Source: Conidiobolus incongruus B7586 | Taxonomy: Eukaryota > Entomophthoromycota > Entomophthoromycetes > Entomophthorales > Conidiobolaceae | DNA length: 48,642 bases | Direction: 5' to 3' | NCBI GenBank assembly: GCA_000697335.1 | Contig: JNEM01015941.1 | Span: 1-48,642, forward strand | Part shown: one piece after another, positions 11,601 through 24,000 of the stretch | Layout of the letters: each line of letters begins with the position of its first letter | Position numbering within the stretch: the first letter of the stretch is position 1 | Notes under the pieces: generated by a model | Seen by the model: only the letters and a program-made list of their open reading frames with translations | Told to the model about the DNA's origin: nothing | The model's database searches: none | Made by a program: the position numbers and the translations under genes

Positions 11601-12803
11601 TAGTGGTAAATAAATATGAGATATATGATTTAAATTTTAAGCCTGGATCTAATATGAGCCAAATATTAAACCATTAAAGAAATGTCTGTAATTTTTAAAA
11701 TTGATTTCTTTTCACTGAATTGGTTGTAGAATATTATATTGTTTATTAGTATTTTCACTTTATTGATTAGTTCCTCAATAGTATGGGAATCAGCCTATAT
11801 TATATTAAAAGTTTTACATCAATTTGACATTTTTAGATATTCGAGAATTAGGTTATCTTAAGATTGACTCTTAATCATTTTATTATAATAATTTTAATAT
11901 TATCTAATAATAACTGCTAAATTATTAATTTTATTATAAAAAAATACTTATAAAATCATTTTGTTTTTTTAAAGTAAATATATACAATGAATTATATTGA
12001 AGTTAATAGAAATTATAATAAAAATTTTTAAAATTATTATTAAATTATTCATACTAAAAAATATATATCTTTTAAAATAACACTATTACATAAAGAATGT
12101 TTACATAGTATTTTAATTTAAGTGATTATTAACAATATTATTAAACTAATCAAATTGAGGAATGGATTTCATACTTTGAAAATTTAGAGGATAAATGAAT
12201 GAATCAATTGACGTGAACTTTTATTTGATTGAACTTTTTATATATAATATAAAAGGAAATTTCTATTGCCTAATTAAAATTATAATTAAGAACTAATTTT
12301 ATGATTTTTATGATAATAAATTGATTATTTAAAATATCCATGATTAATATAATGTATCTTATGATACAAAATTAATTATTCATTTATTTTAAAAATTATT
12401 AAATATTTTAAATTCAAAAAAGCTAAACATTTATTCAACTCATTTTTGAAATTATATTTAATTACATAATGATATTGGAAAAATATTAGATAGCATAGAT
12501 TTTTCCTCCAAAACTGATTACTGAAAATTAATCAAGATTATTAAAATGTTTTAATTCTTCCAAACTATCATTAAAGTTTTCCAATTTGTAAAACAAAAAA
12601 TCTATACCTACAAATCAAAAAATATTTGATTAATTTTTTAAATATTAAATAAAATGAAAATATAATAGGCATTATACATTTTATTCATATATTATAATTT
12701 ATTATTTAAACAATGAATTTGGGAAAGATTATATAATGATAAAATTAATGAATAAATTTTAATTACAAGAATTTTTCAATTGATAATTGAATTGATAATA
12801 ATT
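8688..12803. other. Gene-free AT-rich region
   Basis: About 4.1 kb between the 5' end of oxidase paralog 2 and the 3' end of the MAPKKK gene. No convincing open frame, tRNA or repeat array was found. A slightly less AT-rich patch at about 10240-10720 has stops in all frames I read and no recognisable motif. Confidence 0.5.
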
Positions 12804-15800
12804 TTAATCTTCTGTATTGGATTCACTATGTCCATTTTGGATTTCAACTGCGGTTCCCTCCTCATTCACCAATTTGAATACAGGGACATTAGAGCTGGGT
12901 CTTTCAGTTTCATCTTTAAGTGAGTTAGAAGCAGAAATAGAAACTGTAGTTGCAGAAGTACTCCAGTTAAAGCCGCTAAGATTGGCTGATGCAGTGGAAG
13001 GTGAACCACTGGGTGTTGAAAATCCCATCTTAGTTGAGTTCGAATGAAGGGACCCAGTAAGTACTGCAGTAGTATATGCTTGTCTTTGGTCATAATTAAG
13101 TTCTGCAATATCTCTGAACCATTCATGCATTAAAAGAGCCTTTGCGGTAGGGCGTTTATGAGGCTGACGAGTAAAGCATAGAGATAAGAAATCCATTCCA
13201 AGCTCACTAATTTGACTGGGATCAGGAAGTGGAGGATGACCCATAGCAACATGATACATGATGGCCCATTCATTGTCCAAATTAGACCATGGTTGTTTTC
13301 CAGTAACCATTTGAAGAACACAGCAACCCAAAGACCAAATGTCTTGGGCACCCTTGTTACCTTTATCAGCTCCTTTAATTACTTCAGGAGCCATATACAT
13401 CGGAGTTCCTGTAAGAGTCTTATTAACAGGACCATTCATTGTGCCTGTTTTACCTAAAGTTTTTTGATTTTTAGCAATAACTTTGGCAGCACCGAAATCT
13501 ACAAATTTAATAATTCCCATATGATCTAATAAAATGTTATCAGGTTTGACATCTCGATGAAGAACACCTTGATCGTGTAAATATTCTAAACCTTGAAGCA
13601 TTTGGAAAGTATAAACTTTAACGACATTTTCATCTTCAATTCTTCCATGGCTCAACAAACTAGCCAAAGAGCCACCTTGGCAGTATTCCATAAAGATGTA
13701 AACTCGATCTCGATGAACCTCAATTCCATAATAAGAAACGATATTAGGATGATTGAGAATTTCCATGACTGACATTTCTTCTTTGATGGATTTGTATAAT
13801 GACATGAGCTGAGAAGGATCAGGGAACCTGATCTCTTTAACTGCCATGATATCTCCACTATCAAGATTAACAGCCAAATATACAGATCCAAACGTACCAG
13901 CGCCCAAGAACTTTCGTTGTTGCCATCTAATCGAAATGTTGGTAGAGGAAGAAGCCAAGAATAAAAGACTTTTGTCTTCAGGTCTTTGATCGTCTAAAAC
14001 TTTACCAGCTAATCCCAGGCCTGCTAAATTATTAAGTCGACTTTCTTCCAATTCAGAAAGGGCCTTAATAATGTTTTCTCTATAATTAAATATTTCGGAT
14101 TTATATGACAATGTATTACAAATGGTGCTGGGATCGGTCCCGATAACCTTCTCCAATTGGTCATTAGAAGTAGAAATAAAGGTTTTCTCCATGGCAGCTT
14201 GATCATTCAATTGGTTAATAGCTCTAGCTCCTTGAATATCGAAATGAGAAATCAATAAAGTCATACAACCGGCAACATTGGTTCGCAATTGATCAAATTC
14301 TTCTTCTCCCAAAAGCAAAATGTTATAGCCGCTCGTCATTAACATTGCAAACTTCAGTGCTACTACTGCCCATCTGAATGTCTTTCTATCTGTAGGAATA
14401 CAATCACTTCTTATAAAATGAACCCAATCAATGGAAAGTTGCATAAGTTTCATAGTCAAACGAGCTCTTGTTCTAATATCTAGAGTTTTCATAGCTCTCT
14501 GGCCTAAACTTGAAGCGAACAAATAATAATTTTGAATAGGATCCACGGAGGTTTGTCCAGGAAGCGCCCCACGTACAACAGAAACACTATCAATGATAGC
14601 AACTGTGAGCTTGAAAAAACTTTGTTTAATTTTTAATAGTTCTCGATGAACTGGGGCAGATTGGGGTCTTGATGGATGGGTCACAGCAAGTGCGGTACCT
14701 TGGACAAGCATCTGAAAGTGCTGTTTATTAACCTGCAATGAAGAATTAGGAGTGGAAACTAGTCTTATTCGACCTGGTTTTAGTTCAATTTGCGGAATAT
14801 CTAGGAAATAATCTAAGACTCTTCCTTCCCAAATGAATTCTTCATGGTTAGATACAAGTAATATATAGCTTGGAGTTGATGATGGCTCAATGTCATCTTG
14901 GGTAATACAGTTGGTCAAAGCGGATTTGATCAAATCTGGATATTCTAGTACAGCTTCATTGATCAATACATAAACGTTATCAGGGTTGTTGACAGCACCA
15001 AAATCCACTAAGATATGAGTGGCTGCTAGGATTCGCGTAAGATTTCCAATATCTTCACATTGGTCATAAGAGTACTCTGAAGAGTTTTCAAATTGAGTGG
15101 AGAGTTCATTAGAGAAAAGCATCATTTTACTAACTCTCAAACGACTGATTTGCAAAATACGCTCTTGCCATTTGATTTTATGCTGAATTGAAGCTTCAGA
15201 GTCGATAACAAGCTGTGATTCAAAGTATAGCAGCAAGCGACAAAGTAATCGATGGATTAAAGAACAAAATTGTTCAGCGATTTCGAATGACGAAGTTTCG
15301 GTACAAGTAGAAAAGGTTTTCAAGAATTCCCATTCTGATTTCATGATTTCCGCTTCTTTTATGTTAATTGATTTGTTGCCTCCCTTTAACTTCCAATGCA
15401 ATAGTTTGAAATAAAATTTAAGACAGCCAAATAAAGCAGTGTCATAATTTGAACTAATGCATTGATTAATGTACCAACCAGGACCAGGTTGAACAATTGT
15501 TTGATAAGTTTGCTTGATTTTAAATGCTAACGAAAGGATGACGCGGAAATCGTCTAACATTTGATCGACTATGATTATTGTAGGTTTAGAAAGTTTCTGA
15601 GCATAATCTAATCTCAACCTTAGACACTCTTGCATCAAATTAGTTGGAAATGCTACCATTCGCTCCAGTTCTGCTACATATGAAGGAAGTTTCATATCGT
15701 CAAAAGCTTCACAATTCTCGATGGTATTTTCACGAGCCTTATACAATAGATTGTTTAAAGTATATAGAGTTTGTTTTTCAAAAGTATTCTGTAAGCTGTT

Positions 15801-17077
15801 TTCTTTTAAAATTCTTTCAACAAACGTAGCCTGTTCCATTGATGATTCGTCAAGTTTAGTGTTTGATACCTTTAGTTCTTCGTTACCTGTCCATTTCACG
15901 AGAATATTGTATTGCGTTGCTAAACTTTTAGTAATAGTGGACCAAGAAGTAAGAGCATCGAGGTTTCTTTTGAACGGCTCAGAACCATACTGCGGCTTTT
16001 CGATTGTCATATACTTTGTACAAGGATATAGGCCTTCAATAAAATCCACTTTTTGCAGAACAGCGTTAACTTGCTCTATGGGAGAGATACCATTATCTTC
16101 TATTTGAAAATTAATTACGCTATCAATCACATTGTCAACGCCTAATCTTGCTTGGTCTAGTATTAATTGGTATTCTGGTACTGAACGATTATGTAGGTGA
16201 GCATTCAAAGATAACCAAAGTTGATATTTTTCAGTATTATTTAAATGATCCTTCATAGTTTTAGCAATTCGTATTGTTTCCATTTCAATAACATCCCCGG
16301 TTAATACCGAAGCCAACATACCTTGCCATTCAATTCTCTCCTGGTTATTAGCAAATAATTCAGAATCTTCGCCATTTATTAAATGAGGTAAATTTAATTC
16401 CAGCCCTTCTTCAAATATAGGAACTGTATAATCAATATCTAGATCATCTTGTTCTTCGGGATAAAGTTTATCATCATCAAATCGATTTGATCTAGGATCA
16501 CTTTCACAATTAACTGCACTATTTTTTCTTATATAGTTTGCTAAATAAGTAAATTCTCCATCTGGAGTATATTGAAAATTAACAGGACTGACTTGAGTTG
16601 CTTCTTTTGATTCACTATACCAATTTGAGTTCATTTCTATCGATTCATTTGGTTGGTTAGTATATGGTTCAGGAGTAGAAGGTCTATAGAAATAAGAAAA
16701 GAGTTAGTAGAGAATTTGAAATTTTAGAAAATAATTACTTTTCGTAATTTGTTTCTTCTTCGATATCTATTATACTCCATATATAATCTTGATTAACAAT
16801 TGGTACTTTGTGGTTTCCCATTAACTCGTCAATAGTGGCTTTCATATGGTCTACTTCATAAGATGTTGTAACGAAGTGTGTTGTCTATTTTACAACAAAA
16901 AAAAAGTTAATTAAGCTTGATAATTGATAAAAATAAAAGAATTACTTCAGAATCTACTGAAGTGGAAAGTTTACCACCATATTTGATAATTATGGCTTCC
17001 AATTGCTTTGTTTTTAAAACGTTAAATCCATAAAGGAAAAAACATTTATCTTTCAATATTAAATTTTTAATTGTCAT
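12804..17077 (-). CDS. MAPKKK of the Ssk2/Wis4/MEKK4 type with N-terminal BRCT domain
   Basis: Three exons: 16946-17077, 16739-16884 and 12804-16683, joined by introns of 61 and 55 nt with GT-AG ends; 1385 residues. The start at 17077 is preceded directly by an in-frame TAA. Residues 1-92 form a single BRCT domain: LKDKCFFLYGF, then KYGGKLSTSV, then TTHFVTTSYEVD, then KVPIVNQDYIWSII. It most resembles the lone BRCT of PARP-type proteins. A long helical regulatory region like that of Ssk2/MEKK4 follows. The kinase domain spans about 1011-1279: glycine loop GAGTFGSVY, MAVKEIRF lysine, HRDVKPDN (H1135), DFG, and GTPMYMAPE. The C-terminal tail is Ser/Thr-rich. The kinase should activate a Pbs2-like MAPKK in the HOG/p38 stress cascade in the cytoplasm. 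A BRCT domain is not part of the Ssk2 family as I know it. Both splices are in frame and the intron between the BRCT and the rest restores a continuous reading frame. Confidence 0.88.
16684..16945 (-). other. Intron-bearing BRCT segment of the MAPKKK gene
   Basis: Intron 1 (16885-16945) is phase 0 and contains an in-frame stop if left unspliced. Intron 2 (16684-16738) starts GTAATT, ends CTATAG and splits a lysine codon. These are the only introns in the gene; the remaining 3.9 kb is uninterrupted. Confidence 0.75.
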
Positions 17078-18396
17078 TTAGCTTAAAAAAGGGCTGGTTA
17101 TTTAAAAATGACACAATTTTAATAGGGCTGTAATAAATAATAATTGGTATCAATAATTTAAATAATATTTTGTTATCAGTTATAATGTAAAGATAGAATA
17201 ATCATTGAATAAACAAAATAGAACCTGGGAATTATTAATCTTGAATGAATTGATGGAGTTAAAATTGAATTAATTATAAAATTAAAAACCAATCGAAATA
17301 TAGAAAAGTCACTGTAAATAAAATTCTGAATTATGCTTAATTTTTTAGTTGTGTAAGTGAATAATCAATTTATCCAATATAAACAGTAGAATTTTTAATT
17401 TTATTTTGATTAGAAAAATTTTTATTAAAAGTACATTGTATTCTTTTAGTGTATATTATTAGAATAATCAATAAAGTTTAACATCAATATTTATAACTGA
17501 ATCAATTATAAAGACTTTTCAAACATTTTGCTGGATTCAATAGCTCTCATTGTATTAAAATTATTTATTATCCAGAAAATATAATTTGAAACATATAATT
17601 AAACATACAATAGAGAAATCATTACATTTAATCAATGGTTTTTTTTCTAGTATACTCTTCAAATATTTTAGATGTTCAATAGCAGCACTATATTGGTATA
17701 ATTCTAAAATATTTATTCAAAGATTACAAATGAATTTATAGAATATATTAGAAACTTTAACATTTACTGTGATAACTCATAATAAACTATTCATTATTAT
17801 TAATCATTAAAAATAATTTATTTATTACTTAAAAGAATACCTTTAATTTATTTATACATTACAGAATGTTTAAAAATTTCAATAAAGTTTATTTTTCAGT
17901 GTCATCTTTTCATAATTGGCACTTGTATACTACCAATTGAATGTTAGATTGAATACTACATTATAAAAAAGTACAATAGTATTCTAGGGATTTGCGAATT
18001 AATATAATGATTACAGACGAGCTTATATTAAATTCTTATATTATAAAAAATTTAATAATCATCAAGGATTTACTGATTTTCCAATATTAAATAATAAATT
18101 TTCATAAAATATGTAAGCAATGCTTGTTCACACATATATTTCAAAGAATTTTTTTTAATCTTTTATAAATATACCTTATAATAAATTTTAATTAATAATA
18201 TTGTTTTAGATTATATCAACCTCGTAAAGATCAGAGTAATATAATTAAGGGTAAATAATTTTTGATTAAATACTTAGAAAAAATATTAATAAACAATATA
18301 CAGTTAAATATAGAATTAATATATATATATGTAAAGATATTATTAGAAAACTAAGTAGAAGAAAAAAATATTTTTCAATATCGGAAAAAATTTCAC
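17078..18396. other. MAPKKK upstream region and spacer
   Basis: AT-rich DNA without coding signal. Two copies of AGGGCTG (17090-17096 and 17124-17130, plus strand) lie 13-54 nt upstream of the MAPKKK start and stand out from the AT background as possible promoter elements. A T-run on the tRNA strand at about 18385-18390 is the likely Pol III terminator of the neighbouring tRNA. Confidence 0.45.
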
Positions 18397-18469
18397 CGCC
18401 CAATGTGGGGCTCGAACCCACGACCCTCAGATTAAAAGTCTGATGCTCTACCGACTGAGCTAACCGGGC
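18397..18469 (-). tRNA. tRNA-Lys(UUU)
   Basis: A 73-nt cloverleaf. The acceptor stem GCCCGGT pairs with ATTGGGC (two G-U pairs) and is followed by discriminator G. The D arm is TAGCTCAGTCGGTAGAGC. The anticodon stem TCAGA/TCTGA encloses loop CTTTTAA, giving anticodon UUU. The T arm GTGGGTTCGAGCCCCAC is canonical. There is no intron. A run of six T follows the 3' end on the transcribed strand. A and B box promoters are intact. Confidence 0.97.
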
Positions 18470-19199
18470 TGTTGTGATATCTAAATATATAAGTTTTCAA
18501 TTCTATGAAATTTTATTCTTTCTAAAAATATAAAGTTATTTCTTTCTATCAATCTCAATCCTCAGAAATTACTCAATTCCAATTAATTTATATACATTCT
18601 TTTTTATATCCTATATATTATACTTAAATACATTTTTAAATCTTTTTATCATTTATTTTCACCTTTAGGTCATTGTTCCTTTCCTTCTCAAATAATAATA
18701 CTTAATATTCAAACAATCTACGAAGATCCTACTGACCATTATTCCTTTATTTTTATTACATGAAAAATTCTAACATATTAATAAACCAAAGTATAAAACA
18801 TATTTCATGTTTTTACCGATGTCAATGATATAAATAATATCAAAAAAACTAATATATTGAAATATTTATGATTGAATTAATCTTGTTATTGGATTTTTGT
18901 AATAAATGGAAAACTAAGAAAAATACTTGTGTAATTTTTAATAATAATTTTACATATTTTGAAATATACTATGTTATTCAGTATTGATATACCTTAAATA
19001 TCTACATCAGAATCTAAAGAATGATATTTTCTCGCCACAAAATAAAAATGAAAAAAATAAATCAATTTATGTTGTGTATAGAGAATAAGGTTATATTAAT
19101 AAAATAACTTGATAATAGGATTTTACAATGACAGATGCAGTAGCGAGTGAGTTAAGCTTGATATGCTAAATTTAATATTTATATCTATGAATGATGGAA
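18470..19199. other. Spacer between tRNA-Lys and RPB10
   Basis: AT-rich, with no open frame of coding quality. It holds the 5' flank of the tRNA and the 3' untranslated region of RPB10. Confidence 0.5.
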
Positions 19200-19457
19200 T
19201 CACATTTGATTTTGTTGATGGTGATATTCGCTTCTGATAAAAGCCCTAGCGTAGTGATGCTCGATAGGATTATATTTGAGCATCTTTTCAATAAGATCGA
19301 CATGAGTTAAAACCATTCTACGACAGCAGTATCTCTTTAATTCTAACTTATCCATTGATTCTTTTTCAGTGTATCCAGCATCAATTAAACCAAGATAATC
19401 CTCCCATTTATTTCCAATAACTTTACCGCAAGTAAAACAACGGACTGGAATAATCAT
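19200..19457 (-). CDS. RPB10: RNA polymerase I/II/III shared subunit RPABC5 (Rpb10)
   Basis: A single-exon gene of 85 residues. It begins [19 protein letters not shown], the family signature. The zinc ligands are all present: C7 and C10 in CFTCG and the adjacent pair C44-C45 in RYCCRRM. The highly conserved [14 protein letters not shown] follows. The protein is a small structural subunit common to all three nuclear RNA polymerases and anchors the Rpb3/Rpb11-type platform. Usual length is about 67-71 residues; the extra C-terminal segment ([15 protein letters not shown]) is a lineage-specific tail. Its start lies only 159 bp from the stop of the mtTFB-like gene on the same strand, so promoter and upstream 3' end share a very short spacer. 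The stop codon is TGA. Confidence 0.97.
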   Translation of the reverse strand: MIIPVRCFTCGKVIGNKWEDYLGLIDAGYTEKESMDKLELKRYCCRRMVLTHVDLIEKMLKYNPIEHHYARAFIRSEYHHQQNQM

Positions 19458-19616
19458 TTTTTATGTGTATTTTACTAATTAATTTAAATTTAATTATTAA
19501 TTAAATTTTAAGTTTATAAATGTTTAATTTATAAATTTAATATTCAAGGTTTTAAATTTTCCAATTTATGGGATTAATTTGATACCCTTTATCAATTTTC
19601 ATTCCAACAAAATTAA

Positions 19617-21037
19617 TTAAAATTTATTTTTCAATAAGATCTCGATAATATTAGTTAATTGGCAGAATTGTTCAACTAAAATATTTTCAGGTCGTTTTGC
19701 CTCATCCCAGTTTAATTCTTTGATAATTTGATACAATTGAGGATGATAATCACTATAAATATAATAATTAGTATTTAGTAATAAAAATCAATTATAATTA
19801 ATTTACGTTGCAATCCTTCCAACTGTTTTTCTTCTCTTTAAAAAGAATACTCTTAATACTTTTTCTAAGCTTTCATAAGATTCTATTAAATAGAGATATT
19901 AATATTTCAATAACATTAATTAATATTAATATAGAAATAATTACCTAATTGATAGCGATTGTTATTAGGAGATAATTGAGCGACCCATCCATCAACCTAT
20001 TAATCATATGCGTTTAAGTCAATCTAATCTACTATTTCATAGCGTATAATTACTTTAGGTTTTGGAACAAATGATGAAGATGGCACTTTATAAATAACAT
20101 TCGTAGAGCATATGGCTTGACTCATTATACTTAATCGGCTTCTTTGTTTAATATCTATTGGAGATGTAATTCTCTATTGATATACAATAATTGTTAGTCT
20201 ACATTGTTTTATTTAATTATTAAACAAATTATTCATCTTACTTCAGCAACTTCTTTCTAAAACATTAGCGTCATAGTAGAATCTAAATATTGAAAGTAAC
20301 CTTCTTTGTTATAAGCCATATATAGCCATTGTAATAATAATGGTGTAGCTACATTGAATGGTAAATTTCCAACCAAATGGACTCTATCGACTTTAAATGA
20401 TTTTAATGTTAAATATAAAACGATATAATGAGTGTATAGCTTACTTTGATTATGTGATAAACCGATAGATTGCAATATTTCATTATAATTAACCTGTAGC
20501 ATATCTCCATGAATAATCTATAAACATATTTTAATCATATAACAAACATTTATAAAGAAATTAACTTACCTTTAGTCTATTAGAAACAGCATCTTTAAGT
20601 TGCTAAGTTATAAAATTGCTGATTAATAATGAAAACCTATAGATTATAAAAAATCTCAAAAAATACATTTAAAGTAGGTAAAAATCTTTGATCTTTTTCT
20701 ATAACTACTAAATTTTCTACTCCACTTTCCAATAAACTTCTAGTTAATAAACCAGGACCTATTAATCGTAAGAATGGTTAGTTTTGAATATTAGCGAAAA
20801 GGATAACGAATAAATTACCTGGTCCTACTTCAATAACTAAACTTTTATCTAAATTCAATTTAGCTTTTTTAATTTATCTATTAATATAAATTAATAATTA
20901 TCATTATGTGAATAAAAAAATTATTAATCTGTAACATTTTTATCCAAAATAAAATTTTGACTTAGACTTTGATTAGCTGATAATTTATATATTTGAATTA
21001 AATCTTTGACTGAGGGTAATCTAGGTAATTGATTCAT
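19617..21037 (-). CDS. Mitochondrial transcription factor B / rRNA dimethyladenosine transferase-like gene, possibly disabled
   Basis: I read ten exons: 20929-21037, 20819-20877, 20667-20758, 20570-20602, 20445-20517, 20242-20390, 20054-20173, 19945-19996, 19807-19882 and 19617-19752. Introns are 51-68 nt. The product, about 299 residues, matches TFB1M/KsgA: LSQNFILD, the SAM motif EVGPGPG, VIEKD, IIHGD, the catalytic GNLPFNVATP, then KEVAERI...KQRSRLSIMSQ and SFVPKPK. These enzymes dimethylate two adenines of mitochondrial small-subunit rRNA and/or act in mitochondrial transcription initiation. Three oddities appear. The first intron has no GT donor (ACAG/ATTAAT). The second exon is one nucleotide short for frame, within an A run. 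A TAG at 20257-20259 replaces the Gln that precedes KEVAE. The exons otherwise join in frame. Recent pseudogene, sequence errors, or an allele are all possible; identity of the family is secure. Confidence 0.8.
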
Positions 21038-24000
21038 TTTTCTATTACTTTAATCTATTTTTTTATTTTGAAATTTTATATTGAACGCCAGTGATTAAAC
21101 TATTTAATATATCATTAAATGAATTTACTTTATGGGATTATTATTATGTATTCAAATTGAAGTCAATAAAATATATTCAAAATTATGGATCAAATATTGC
21201 TAACTTTGCAATTATTAAAATATCAAACAAAATTATACTATTTTAAAGACATTTGTGTATTAAAAAATTATGTTTAACTAATATACCAAGGATAGGGCCA
21301 TTATTTCGATTTTGTTAAAAAAATTCTATTTTATTTAATAAGCTGAATGATTTTGAAATTTTATTCAAGATATTATAGCTGCTTCTTTCTATTTTCATAA
21401 GTCTTACAGCAAATCCGTTAATACTCAAATTCTTATAATGATAAATTGAATTTCATTTGTTTCATTCCAAATGTCTGATCTTTGAAATATTACATTTCTC
21501 AACTTAATGAATTTTAGATAAACAAAATTTATTAAAATGTAATTTAGGTTTGAACTATTGTCATTATCAATGATTTTATTTAATGGTAAAATAGTAATAT
21601 TCGCCTTGATTATTTTCTACTATTGATATACTATTGAAATTGTTAAATCATAATAATTGTTAGCTTTTTCTTGATATTTGCATTAACTTGACAGATAATT
21701 TGAAATAAGTTTGGATTATTAATGGACATTGAGTGGAAATGTCATCTGATTTTCAAATATTATTTACCAAATTGCTTGTAGACAATTATATGGATTAAAA
21801 TTGAAATTTACACTGAATATTTTTTGATATTTATAAATTGATAATAACAATTTTTGTTTTATGCTATCACATTTTAATAATTAAATTTAATATAATTGGA
21901 AATTTAAATGCAGCCCAAATATATTTCAAATTATATCAAGATATTTTTGAAAATATCTTGTGATTCATATTTTTCATCAATCTCGAAAATATTGAAATTT
22001 ATATTTTGAAGGTTTAAAGTCTATATATTGTTATTCACATCAAGTTGTTTAACTATATTACTTTCAAAATATTCAAAATATCCGTGAATAGACATATACT
22101 CACACTATTTACTACTCAATCGTTATATTTTCTGACTACTAGATTGTCAAGAATTTTTGAAATTTGAGTTTGGTTCACAAAAACTAAATAAACTATTAAA
22201 ATATCCAAGTTAATATTCAAAAGAATAGACATTTCAATTATTTTATCCTTGTTAATCGAATAAATAATACTATCGAAAGCATTTAGTACTCTAAAGCCTA
22301 TTCGAAACATAATATAAATAAATAATATGTGCTATTCCTATAATTTCACTATTTCTGAATAAAATTTACTAATGTTAATAATTTTCATTACAATTAATTT
22401 ATATTCCTAATTTTCGGTTTGATAACATAGGTGTTTCTATATTTTGATCTATATAAAAGCTCTAGTCGTGTATTATTCATAATTTATATATTTTGCTCAC
22501 TGTAATAGTTGACGTGTATTTCATATTTATGTACACTTATTTGCAACAGGTATTAAGTTGAATAACTGTAATTATACTTAATATAAAATTATGATAAAAT
22601 ACACTATTTAGAGCTATTAGATAATAATTCAAAGCCTCTAAATAGAACTATCCATCTAAGTTAATTGAATTTTGCCTGAAAATTGATAAACCTACTCATT
22701 ATCCACTTAACATGAAATAATATAGTCCTTGTGACTTTAAAAAATTGTTCATTTAAAAATTATATATTCTAATGAATTCACCTCAAAATTAACTTTACCT
22801 TAATTGGAATTCAATAAATGATATTAGGAATAAATATTATAGATTAATAGTTACAAATATCTATTTTTCAAACTTAAGAATATATCATATATCATATATC
22901 ATTTTCCATTAATACCTAAAAACATTGTAATATTATTTCAAATAGATGGTATATCAAATTTATTTTTTTTCAATTAGGTTAATTAAATTTCGCTCTAGAA
23001 TAAATGATAAGCTTGACTTAAGAATATCAATACATTATAATGAAATGTGAATGATAAAAATAACATCGTTACATATTCTCTAATACAAGTAAATAACTGT
23101 ATAGATAGAGAAACTTTGATATAAAAAGAAGCTTAAAAGAAATTGACAATTATAAACATTAGGATATTCAATTTTAATATTCAATGATGTGTAACAGATT
23201 AGATTGAATATAAATATTCCCATATTAACAAGTACTTGAATAACTTGATATACGGTTAATTAAATTATGGATAATTAATGGTCAAAGAGGCTATATAGTA
23301 ATCAATATTAAAAATAATCATAAAATCTTGATAGATATTCCCCAACTAGTCAAATATTCATTGAATAAGGTAAATAAATGATATATTAAATACAATTACA
23401 ATATTTAAGATATAAGATCATTACTATAAATTTTAATTCATTCAAATAACATCAATAAATAAAAGCCTTTTTAACTTTTGCTTTTTTGAACAATTATGGA
23501 AAAACAATAATAATCATGTAACATTTTAAAGATGTATTACAAATAACCCCAGAAATATATATTAACAAGATGTGGTAACCCATTTGAACACGATGCTGAT
23601 ATTATTACAGTTGGTCACTTTTAATATACTCTCATTTAATATGTAGAATTGAATATGTTATCAGAGAAAATATTTATGGTTGATAAGAAAAAGATTGAAA
23701 TAGTTTTTTAACACAAATTTAAATTCAATTAAATATACTCAAGAATATAATATATAATAACTAGAACTCATGAAATACAATACAATGATTTATAGTATAT
23801 ATTTCTGACTAAAAATAATTGTTCAAATTAGCAATTGGTATTTATTAATTTGGAGGTCAAATTATATTTGATCAATTTAATCTCTACTATTATTCTATTC
23901 AATTAATTAGAATATAATAGCTGATTGGAGATAAATCAATTTAATAAGATTTGATTTGTATTACTTGATATATTTACAACTTATAGATTCAAAACATCTC

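Noticed and set aside
20603-20666. Alternative earlier acceptor (CTATAG) in the third intron of the mtTFB-like gene
   Set aside because: It would add residues and a TAG; the later TTAG acceptor restores exact family spacing between the PTL and HGD motifs.
22116-22310. 64-codon minus-strand frame
   Set aside because: Ile/Asn/Leu-rich composition expected of AT-rich DNA, no domain, no splice partners, no promoter signal.
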